A model generated the notes under the pieces. It saw only the letters and a list, made by a program, of their open reading frames with translations. It had not been told where the DNA came from and made no database searches. Both the position numbers and the translations under genes were made by a program. DNA of 64,000 bases, taken from positions 61,735,247 through 61,799,246 of the forward strand of contig CM075765.1 in assembly GCA_037974665.1 (NCBI GenBank), read 5' to 3'. The DNA is from Ehretia macrophylla (lineage: Eukaryota > Streptophyta > Magnoliopsida > Boraginales > Ehretiaceae). Positions 10,366 through 20,500 of the stretch are shown piece by piece (the stretch's first letter is position 1; each line of letters opens with the position of its first letter).

Positions 10366-13056
10366 GAATTATAAATCTTATTTGATTGTGATTGGTACTA
10401 CTTTATGGATTCTAGTGAAACATTAGTGAATGTGTTCGAGTATAGAATCTTAATCACAGTAGTGCGCTTTCGGAAGCGTGGAATGTTTTCAGTGTTAGCA
10501 AATGAAACAAAGGTTGTTGCGTTAGTTAAAGACAATTTGTTTGGATGCCTTCTAGACATATTTTGTATTTTAAGGATTATACCTAAATGATATTAGGAAT
10601 AAAATGTTTATTCCTAAAGCTTGTAAAAGCGCATTATGGTGTAGTCTTTATTATCTTGATATGGACGAAAGAACGTATTGCAAACATATTGTTAATCATT
10701 ATAACTATCCACCAAATTTTAAGATCACTCAAATAATCCAAATCAATTGTAGTTTCAACATGATTAGGTTGTTCTAATAATAAGATGATGATTAGGTTGG
10801 TTTTAACAACTTATGCATCTTATTTATTGGAAAGGTAACCAATTCATCATTTGTTTGATAAAGGATTAGAACTACTAAATTGTTTGGATTAGTACATGTT
10901 GATTTATGTGGAGCTATTTCGGAATAGACTCGTGTAGGAAAATGTATTAGTGCCTTATGATTAGATCGTGAAGGTAAAATACTTAAGTACTATTTTGTTT
11001 GAGTATCCTAAAATTTTGATATAGTAACGAAATTAAAAATGCCCAGTGTACCACAATTAAATAGGGTTTTCTTAGTGAATAAACTGTGCTTTGTTAGACA
11101 TAGTACAGTTGTTGATTAGTTTGACTAATCATTCTATTTATTTGTGGGTCATGCTTTCCTCAATTTAATTTAATATTGAATAGTAAACCAATACTATTGC
11201 TAGAACTTTATATTTGATATAAGTTGGATAGCAACCAAGGATTATATGTGTTAATTTTGGTTTGTCCTACTTTTATTGAAAAGTTTTTAAAGGACTAGTG
11301 GGAGTTTTGGTTAAAGGTAATTTTATAGTATATCCTAGTTTTGTAGGATATAATTTCTATTTAATGATCAATGTCTATTGCTCTATTATATTGTAATTTT
11401 TCTTGAAGAAAATGTTTTGTTCAAGAAGATGTTACTTTATAATAAAATAGAAATTGAGGATGTATCCTCTAAAGCTATAAAATTACCTAGACTAAAGTAA
11501 TGAATCTATTCAATAAGGTTCGAGATGTGTCATCGCACAAGATCTTTGCAAATCTAGTAGTGTATCTCATTCTTTAAAAGAATATAGGGATATCTTTTTG
11601 GAAGCACAAAAGTTGTTTGTGTATTTGAGATAATGATCAATTAGTTTATCCTACAATTTACAAAAAAAAGGGTATATTTGATATCGACTCCAAGAAACTA
11701 TATAATGTAAAGCATATTGATTAGACTCCATATACTTTAGCTTAATCCATATATTGATCTCCGAGATAAAGGTTGAAGTTAATGGGAAAAGGTAATGACC
11801 TTTTATAGCTATTTTGGTTTCTAAAAGATATCATCAAAGTCAAAGTGTTGACTACGATGAAGTCTTTTTACCAATAATTGTGCTTAAGTCTCCTTGTATT
11901 ATGCTAGACATTATAGCACATTGTGTTACTATATTAATGATTTGGATCAATGGATATGAGTAATATGTGCGTACTTGATAAATCCACTTGTGGATTTTTT
12001 AAGTAAATTTCTTGGAATTGTTTCATCCAATTCAAATAAGATTAAAGAGTTAGATTTCATTTAGAATATGGATGAGCCTTGTGATTTCAAAAGAATAGTG
12101 GGAGTGTATCCGCTTTTCTATGACTGTAATAATGATGACTTGGATTTCATGGATGATGATATGTGTGTTGTGATATTAATTATAGTCTAGTCATATTAAA
12201 TGTTCTCCATTTAGAACTTGTCGTTCCTATATTGTGAATTTGTATCTATGATAATAGTACAAAGAGATCACTTGGCATATTCCTTATATTGTACAAAGAG
12301 TATTTTTGAAGGTGTTCAAGAAACTCTAGTTGCATAGCTTATTTGTATTCAAAGTTATAGTAACTTCATATTTGTAATACTTTGTATAAGACTTGATATT
12401 GTGTAAACTGTAAAGTGTTACGAGTAAATATCAGTCCAATCTAGGTTTGGGAATAGTTGATAGAATTGAAGTATATTCTTAAGTACTTGGGAAGCACTAA
12501 AGATATATTTTAGTTCATGGAGGAGGTAAATTCCGTAGTGACGGATTTACTAGCTCAGATTCTTAATCTGAATCTTATAATATAATGTCTATATTAGGGT
12601 TCACGTTTATTTGTAGTGGGAACTTAGTAAGTTAGAAAGGTTCTGAACAAACTGTAGATTCCATTACATAACTCATGTCTTTTGTGATATGTAATATTAC
12701 GAAAGAAATTGTTTGGATCGAGGAAATCATACGAGTTGGTTATGGTTCCTATCATTAAGTTGTGATTCTTTTATGTTATGACTGTACGGAGCTACTACAC
12801 AAGCTTGTGGAACCCAGGTCTCACTGTATGTCCAAACATTTGGAAAAGTGTTTTCATCTTCACGTGTTGTATCTGTAGCCAATAATCATATTGAGATATG
12901 TCTTTGCAGAAAACGGTCACATCTCTCGATGTAGTTGACCCACTAACCGTAGCTATGAATCTGTCACAGCTAGGTCCTCGTTTTGAGAATGGATATACGA
13001 TGCCATTGTATGTTGTGCTAATACTATGTAACATAGCATTAGAGGAAGTGAGAGAT
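10366..13056 (+). pseudogene. pol: Decayed Ty1/copia pol
   Basis: No long frame survives, but conceptual reading in several frames gives copia signatures in order. A protease-like DSSETLVNV lies near 10408 where DSGAT is expected. Integrase start is seen as GLVHVDLCGAIS near 10885. Integrase core remnants (LDREGKILKYY, then PQLNRV) lie near 10960-11070. Reverse transcriptase is seen as YHQ...VDYDEVFLPI near 11830-11880. RNase H remnants are YILKYLGSTKDIF near 12470 and KEIVWIEEII near 12710. It ends in VEPRSHCMSKH near 12810, the usual C-terminal copia motif. A purine tract and LTR follow. It is much older than the gypsy insertions. Confidence 0.8.
13042..13056 (+). other. Polypurine tract of copia remnant
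   Basis: GAGGAAGTGAGAGA lies directly before an LTR start (TGTTAGAGATATGCCC), as expected at the 3' end of a copia internal region. Confidence 0.6.
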
Positions 13057-15105
13057 TGTTAGAGATATGCCCTAATGCTACATATTTGGATGACATATAT
13101 TGGGGCATTTTGACATTAACTTGTACATTAAGGCATCTATGTCTATATATGCGTGTTTTCATATTGACATAATTAGCACATTCATATTCTCCTTCTTTTA
13201 TGTGTATGAATGAGTCCCTAGTATTTTCATTATAGGAATGTATTCTAAAAGCGTTTAGAATATGTTGGCTTATTTCCCTAATAAGATAAATACTTAAAGT
13301 ATTCATAGTCCTTAGATTATTCATACAGACTATCACATGTGTTGTTACCTTTGATTAACATAGGGATGTTAATGATAAAGAATGGTGAGCCACGTGCCAT
13401 AACAGCATAGGGATGCGACTAACAAACATGTGAGTGACTATTAGTTGAATAGATCACTGAATATGACGTGAATAACAAATTACATGACTTCAAATTAATA
13501 ATTTGTTATTCGTTGTGATTGTGCATGTAATCCTTAGACTTGAGACATTATGGCTGTCATCTATATTGGGGTTTGATTATAGCGTTTGGACAATGATTGT
13601 TTCGACAAACGAGATGAGATGCATCCTCTCGCAGTTTCATTCATTTGGTATAGTGATTGATAGGTAGTGGTCAAGATAGGATCCATTAACCTCCGACGTG
13701 TGGTGATGTCCTATGCGATCTAAGCTTGGTTGTTTAATGAGGAAATCCTTGGCCGAGGTGTGAATGATAGAGAAAGAGTTTTCCATGTGTCGTCTCTCAT
13801 TACACCAATTAGATCTATGCATGGTATCGATTTTATGAACTTAATCGAATCATGGTTCTTGCTCGACGGGACAATTAATGGAAGGATTGGATTGCACGAT
13901 AATCGGCGACCATAAATAAATTCACTTGAATAAGACTTCATTGCTTTATAAACTGTCTTGATACGTTAGTAGCTAAAATGTCACTCAAAAACTCTGAAGG
14001 TGTTTTGAGAATGACGAGAGATATTCTCTAAACAAATCAAATAGTTTGATTAATATTGAAAGTGTTCAATGTTTCTTTAGTGCTATATAGCGGTGAATCT
14101 AGAAAGTCACACACAATAGAGCATGGCGAATGTTTTTCCTATTGAGCTTGATTTAGTTTCTCTTGAGTTGTTAAAGTGTTAACAATTGTAATTTGTTTTC
14201 TCTTGAATTGTTAAGGTGTTAACAATAGTGTGATTGACCTTTAAAAGTTATTGTGGTCAATATGCAATTATTATTAAGTGTTGGGGCTAATGTAGAAATA
14301 TGAAAAGGTTGTTTTCATAATTTCAACTAATGGTGATTAGGATGAATATTTAAATGTCTTAGTAGAAGAATACTACACAATATACATATGATGTATATAT
14401 ATATATATATTATTACATTAGTGGAAGAATACTACACAATATACATATGATGTATATATATGTATATTATTACATTAGTGGAAAAATACTACACAATATA
14501 TATGATATATATATATGTGTGTGTATTTTATCTTTCAAAAAGAAAAAAAAAAGAAGCTAGACAATACAACCATAATTTGAGAAAGCTTGTCTTCTCTTTT
14601 CTTTCAAAAGGGAGACAAGACACCCTAGAAATATGGCTTGTCTTTTATTTTATGTAAAAAAGTTGTCAACCATCTCTCTCTCCAAGCTCTTACATGGCTG
14701 AAAAATGTGAGATGATGAAGTCTTCTTCTTCAACTCTTAAAAGAGAAAAAACACGATGGCTGAAAAATGAAGATAAAGGAGAAGAACTTGTATGCTCTTC
14801 TTCTTTAAAAAACGCGGCCAAGACTAATGAAGAAGAAGGAAAAGGTTTTGCTCTCTCTTTCAAACAAGCTCATAAATCTTCCATGGTAGATCTAGCACAA
14901 AAATAGCCATGAAGATGGAGAAGTCATTCTTTGCTTGTGTGGACCAAGTAGAGCTCTTGTGGTTTCAAGAGGAGGTGTCTTCCATCAAGTGTGCAAAAAT
15001 TCAGATCTATGGCTTCCACGAGTTGTCTACAAGAGGTATACTCTTCTACTATCTCTTGTCAATATATATACTTACTATATATATGTTTTGCATATGTTAA
15101 TTACA
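13057..15105 (+). repeat. Copia LTR (about 2.05 kb)
   Basis: Starts TGTTAGAGATATGCCCTAAT, a start familiar from Angela/BARE-like copia LTRs, and ends at ATTACA just before a degenerate primer-site-like sequence. It contains TA-rich tandem repeats at 14360-14525 and an A/G-rich tract near 14700-14850. Small ORFs at 14694-14906 and 14909-15100 sit inside it; I see no reason to treat them as genes. The right boundary is less certain than the left. Confidence 0.6.
14360..14525 (+). repeat. Three TA-rich tandem repeats, about 58 bp each
   Basis: Units start at about 14360, 14419 and 14476, each with TAGTGGAAGAATACTACAC followed by an ATACATATGATGTATATA run. The TA portion varies in length between copies. 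It lies in the copia LTR. Confidence 0.85.
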
Positions 15106-15189
15106 TGATATCAAAATTAGAGTTTCATATGAACATCATGCTTTGAATTCCAGAAATTTTTGAATGTCATGTTTCGCTTCCGCTTGATT
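15106..15189 (+). other. Degenerate primer-site-like sequence after copia LTR
   Basis: TGATATCAAAATTAGAG resembles the copia primer site TGGTATCAGAGC with G-to-A changes. If real, this is the start of a second internal region after the LTR, so the LTR at 13057-15105 would be both a 3' LTR and a 5' LTR of a tandem pair. The match is imperfect. Confidence 0.4.
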
Positions 15190-16045
15190 CTTAGCTTGAT
15201 GATGTTCATAGCTCTAAATATACAAGATCCTTCATTAGGTTCATTACGTGACGAATTCTTGCTTGATCGTATGTGTAAGCACAATATTGAAACCCTATTG
15301 GCTATGCATGCTTGTTAAGTGACTATCGTATGGTTAAATGAATTCATTTGAGTTGTTAGTAGGCTGTCCAATAATCTCTAAGTATGCTTGAATTGGTTTA
15401 AGTGATTTTCGTGGTTTTTAGCCAACTAAACCTATACCCGAGCGTGGTCCTTGTAAACCCTAATTGCTATGTAGACTCCCAAGTCATAAACCACCCTTGT
15501 GTGACTTATAATTGAGGTTGAGGAATGTTAATGGGCTGCCCGGAATTGTCTTTATAGCTATAAGCATGATTCTTGATGATTGCATGTTAATAAGTTAACT
15601 ATTTATGCACCCGGTCTTTGGTAAAATATCGTAGCATGCTCGTATGATCTCCACACTTGATATGTGAACCAAATGAGTTATATGATGTATTTGTAAGGTG
15701 TTACTTGGCTGCCCGTTAAATGTTCATATGCTTCTAAGTGTTTTACAAAGTGAATTTACATGTCAAAGCATGCTTCGTATGTTTACTTGTCGATATGTGA
15801 TCATACGTGTATCCGGAGGAAACTTACTTTGTTGACCTCCTAATATGAATTGTTAAAAGATATTCTATGGCTTATTTTGAATATGATTACTTGGCTGCCC
15901 GTGAAAGTTTAATTTCTTTCAAATTGATATATGAAATGATTATATGTTCTTACAATGCCTTATGTGCCAATATGTCAAAATGTGATCTTATACTTGCTTG
16001 GAGGCAACCTACTTTGTTGACCTCCTAATTTGAAATGTTAAATGA
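15190..16045 (+). repeat. Degenerate tandem repeat, about 170-186 bp, four to five copies
   Basis: The marker GGCTG(C/T)CC recurs at 15362, 15534, 15707 and 15893 (spacings 172, 173, 186). The marker AAACCCTA(A/T)TGGCTATG-like recurs near 15290 and 15456. The last two units share ACTTTGTTGACCTCCTAAT. Copies are well diverged. Confidence 0.75.
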
Positions 16046-16192
16046 CATAAATATGCATTGCATACAAGGTTGCAACCTTTCATTGTGGCATGGTAGCGAT
16101 TCACGAACCCCGGGCGGCATAGGACTTGTCGGTGCTCTCGTGACTACCATGGTCCAATTTCCTTTCTCGCTTGGCATTCCACCCTAGGAGAG

Positions 16193-16230
16193 TTGGGTCG
16201 TAGGATTTGGTGTACAATCCGGAGTACACC
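16193..16230 (+). other. GGGTCGTAG box and hairpin HP1 in LTR X
   Basis: The box TTGGGTCGTAG is followed by a perfect 7-bp stem GGTGTAC/GTACACC around the loop AATCCGGA. The loop holds the self-complementary hexamer TCCGGA. The same arrangement occurs in families A, B and C with different stem bases. Confidence 0.75.
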
Positions 16231-16494
16231 CATTGGGAGTGATAAGTGGATGATTGATGCCAGCTACAACAATGGTTATTAGAAATGATATTGAGACGAA
16301 ATGCTCATCGATTGATCTTGAGAGCGAAAGCTCACCATATCCTTGAAATGATTGGTAAATGTATCTATTGTTCAATTTGATTCTTATACTATGCTTACAT
16401 TCTTATTTGTATTACATGACTGGTTTTCAAAGAAGTTTTCATAAGATTAACCAGAAAATGATTTCAAAAACCTTGTCACTTCGTCGCCCCTCGA

Positions 16495-16512
16495 TGAGTT
16501 CATAAGGACTCA
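16495..16512 (+). other. Hairpin HP2 in LTR X
   Basis: TGAGTTC / GGACTCA pair over seven positions (one G-T wobble) around the loop ATAA. It lies 19 bases before an AG|G site. It has the same outer frame (TGRG...CTCA) as HP2 in the other LTR families but different inner pairs. Confidence 0.75.
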
Positions 16513-16530
16513 CTCTCTTTTGTCATTATA

Positions 16531-16593
16531 GGTGAAGCAGATTTGGAACAGGTACCCGAGGAGAATGTGCTTGTTGATGAATTCTTGGAGTGA
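16531..16593 (+). other. Acidic tail after acceptor-like site, LTR X
   Basis: Reading with the G of the AG site as codon position 1 gives a 20-residue open tail: GEADLEQVPEENVLVDEFLE then stop. It has nine acidic residues and no basic one. It resembles the tails at the same place in A and C. No initiation codon or upstream exon is known, so this is a candidate terminal exon only. Confidence 0.4.
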
Positions 16594-17228
16594 CTATGTG
16601 CCTTATGTGCTTTGCTTGAATGTGGATGTTTTACGGACGTTGTGTTTGATTTGAAGACTACTTATATTGTTATTATAAATGACCCCCATTGTAATTTGGG
16701 GTCTAATTTTGGCTTGTACTAACTATAAACGGGACAAACTCTTTCATTTCGGTCATTTGCTTTCATCATTATGGTTAGTAGCTATCATTAGGTGTTTAAA
16801 CCAATAGGTGAAGAATCAACTACGTTAGTCCTACTTATACTCAATCAATGTACTCATTTGTAAGTTAAATGGCAATAGGTACTTGCCTAAATAGGAATTT
16901 GACAAATAAATGGGATGTAGTTGCCAAGATAGGTTTGTTAATTCAATAGAACCTTCAAGATAAACTAGTAGGCATATCAATCAATGGTAGAACGAAAGTT
17001 TTAGTGGTAAGCAAATTAATGATTCGATCTTTTGAGGTGTTCTAGAAATTAGGTCAAACCAAAGGTTCTAAATACAACCGTTATGCTGCCGGTTTTCTGA
17101 AAAGCATTTGGAGTTCTAGGCCAATGATTAAGCATTAATTTTCGTCAATCGGTTAAGGTCGTAAAATAAAAGTAATGGTTTAGGTCATACCCTAGTCTAG
17201 CCTCTATAGGTCGGGTTGGGGTATGATA

Positions 17229-17574
17229 GGGAACTTCTTAGGTTAGCGCATTTCCTATTCCTATTGACCGTACTAAACCAAAAGCACCAACAGCGGATAA
17301 GAGAACTGTGACAAGAGAGCAATTCTTGCCCCTTCGAACTTCACTATCTAGCAGCCTACATTCTTCTTTCTATTCAAAAAGGCTTAGAAAGAGAAGCCTT
17401 TTAAGTGACTTTTCGGGGATCTTCTACTTAAAGTACGAGACCTCAAAAGGTAACTTCTTCAACGTTTGTAATTCTTGGTCAGAACTAAACAATAAAAAGA
17501 GAATCTATCCTAGCTGCGGTAATGCCGATTCCAAGACTTGGTTCAAACATTCAAGCAGTCAATCAAGCAGCACT
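17229..17574. other. Mitochondrial-like DNA, left piece
   Basis: 346 bases with higher G+C, purine-rich runs (GGCTTAGAAAGAGAAGCC) and style typical of plant mitochondrial intergenic DNA, unlike the AT-rich LTRs around it. It is continuous with 30549-31630 once B1 is removed: the target duplication gcact flanks B1 at 17570-17574 and 30544-30548. No mitochondrial gene was recognised. Mitochondrial origin is inferred from composition and style, not from a database match. Confidence 0.55.
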
Positions 17575-20500
17575 TGTGATACCCCTAACTCGGCATGCAT
17601 TTAATGGCATTTAACTGCATTTAATTAAATGTTTAATTAGTTAATCATCCATTTTTGCACTATCTTGATTTTTATTTTAATAGTATTCAAATAATTTTTA
17701 TATTGAATAACTTAAAAGATTATTTCCTATTCCTATTATTTATAGTAATTGGATTTATTTTCTTGTATTTGATTAAGTGTCATATTAAATGTTAGTATTT
17801 AATTGTATTTGATTACGTGTTCTTATTAACTTGTTTATTCATATCTTAGCATTATTTTCAGATTCTTTAAAATATTCTATAAATAGTTAAATTATTTATT
17901 TTTAGATGAATATTGATTATTTTAATAATCGATTTTAATTTTCTTGCATTTAATTACTCGGTTTTTAATTAAATGAAAAAGTAGCTTCGAGCCCGGAGTG
18001 AATTTTGAACTATGTTACTTTTCAAAAATTATATTTTTCTTATATTCCATAATATTTGGGTGTTATTCATTCTTCGTCATTTTGTGCATAGCATATCGAG
18101 AGCGATAGTTAGGAAATGATTTCTAGTCCTCAGCAAATAGTGAAAGCCAGTATTTAGTGTTTTAATTTTAGTATTTTAGTTGTTGTTAACTAGAATTAAA
18201 GTTGTATTAGTTGTTTTAGCTTTAAAATGCAAGAAATAAGCTACTTTGACCAACTTAAGTGAACTTTGACCAAGACTTTGACCATTTGACTTGTTGTCAT
18301 CTTTTTAAATAGCATGAAATAGAAAACAAAACAAATAAAAGCTGAAAAAAAGATGGGAGGCCAAAAATACGAGGGAAAAAGAAAAAAAAAAGATTTCAAC
18401 TTCAAATCTTCAAATCTTCGTGAGAGCTTGCACGGGGTTGTTTCTGAGGCATCCAACGTGGTTTTTCTAGCATCTAGTAGCGTCTAAGTTGAGGGTTTCA
18501 TCATTATTTGTGCATTTGAAATTATTATGGCTAAACTTTAATTTTTGAAAATTATGCGTAGATCGTTATTTTATCCATTTCGGTGCTCGAAGAATGTTCC
18601 TTGACAATTGTAGAACATGTATTTGTAGCTTTTTAGCATTTTCTATGGTCAAATATAGCAATTGCGATTTAAAATGCAAATGGAATATTAAAATATGAAT
18701 AGTAAACCCCTGTTTTGTAAAAGTTGCTATGTTATGCATTCTGTTGAAGTAAAAAGATGCTAGGTACGTTAGAATGCTAAAATGTATGGTTTAATTGGAT
18801 TATGTAATGGAAAAATGGAGAAAAATGGCTTGGTACATGTTGGGGTCGTTGCGGTCGAGTTTGGCATTTTATCGGTTTGCGGGAAGGCATTGTCGTAGTA
18901 TGCCATGAAAACACTTTTGGTGCAGTTATGACATTGGTTGAGTGATTAGTTGACGTAGCTGTAGTTCAAACAAGCAAAGGGGAAAATCGGGGCTTTGCGG
19001 GAATTCTAGGGTAAAGTAGGGTTTCGCGGCCTTTAGACGTGCCTTATGGTAACCTAGGAGGAATGGTGAAGTCGGTTTTCAAAACTCGTAACTCGTTTGG
19101 AAGTAGTAGCATTGAGAAAGTTGGGGTCATTTAGTGTTTTAGTTGATTTTTATAATGCTTGCTTATATAATGCTTATTGTGGATCATTATGCTCGTTATA
19201 CTTGATTATGATTGAATTGTATATCAATTGTTGATAATGCTTGTTAGTGTTGTTCTTGTTATTTTATTGATTGTAAATGCTTATTGTATCACTTGTTGAT
19301 ACTAACCTGCACTTCAGTGCCTTGCTCTATTATCGTTATATTCTTCGTATTGCATTGCATTGTGTCAGGCGCGTGAGTGACGGGCCTTTCTGGGTAGTCT
19401 CGGGCTGCTAGGATTGGTTGCTCTAGCTCCGTGTCCTATTCCCGTTCTCACAAGAGTTGCCACCCAGGGAGTTTTAGGTTGTAGAATTGACAGAGTATGT
19501 CCGTAGTACTCTGACGGAAGTTATAAGGGGGGTGAGTCGGCGCGTCATCGTTAAAGTCATCGAAATTATGATCGGTACATTACTCATTCGAGTGAACCGT
19601 AGGCTTCAAAGTGTGGTATAGCTTTGAATGGTTGTGTTAATGCTTTCTTTAATTGTTTATTGTATTGTCGTTTACATTGAATGCTTTCTTATTGATTATA
19701 TTGCTTAACTGTACCTATTTGCATTGCACAACTTTCTTTCTCTCCACCTCGATATCTGTTTCGCCCTCATTGAGTATACGTGTAAAACCTGAGCCCGGAA
19801 TGTGCAATTTTCTTGTTTATTATTCTAAAAATTATATTTTCTTAAGTTCTTTGAAATCAAATTGTTGCTTCTTTATTGTCGCAAAGTGCATTGCATTTTG
19901 AGAGAGATAGTTAGATGGTGTTTTCTAGTCCTCAACTAATAGTGAAAACTAGTATTTTGGTGTCTTAAATTTTCTATTTTACTTGTTGTTAACTAGAATT
20001 AATTTGGTGTTGGGTATTTTAGCTTTTAAATGCATGAAAATATGCTAAATTGACCAAATTAAGTTAGGTTGACCAAGTGCCTTGACCTTTGACCAAGCAA
20101 GTCATCTTTTAATAGTTATAACTTAGCAAAATAAAATAAAAAACAAGCACAAACAGAAAAACCTGCTGGCCGAAACATAGAGAGAAAAAAAAAGATTTTC
20201 AAATCTTCAAAACTTCAAATCTTCGCGTGAGCTCATGCGGGGTTGGTTCCGAGGCATCCAGCGTTGTTTTCCTAGCGACTAGGAGTGCCTAAGGTGAGGG
20301 AAGCACGTTATTTGTGCATTTGAATATCATGTATGTCTACTTTTTGATTTTTGGGTTTTATCCGTAGTTTGTTGTTTTAATCGTTTTGATGCTTAAAGAA
20401 TGTTCCTTGACAATTGTAGAACGTGTATTTATACCTTTTTAACATTTTCTGCGGTTAAATCTTGAGATTATAATTCAAATTGTTAGTTGAATAGTAAACT

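Larger units (their letters stand above)
15190..17228 (+). mobile_element. Old gypsy-type LTR remnant, family X
   Basis: Ends in GGGTTGGGGTATGATA, close to the GGGG(C/T)GT.ACA ends of families A, B and C, and carries their internal modules: the TTGGGTCGTAG box (16193-16203), HP1 (16209-16230), HP2 (16495-16512) and the acceptor-like site with an acidic tail (16531-16593). The left end is not defined; a tandem repeat fills its first ~860 bases. No TSD was found, and the right flank is mitochondrial-like while the left is copia, so it is a truncated or rearranged copy. Confidence 0.6.

Noticed and set aside
14694-15100. Two small ORFs in the copia LTR as host exons
   Set aside because: Purine-rich simple sequence inside an LTR, with no motif and no conserved splice context.
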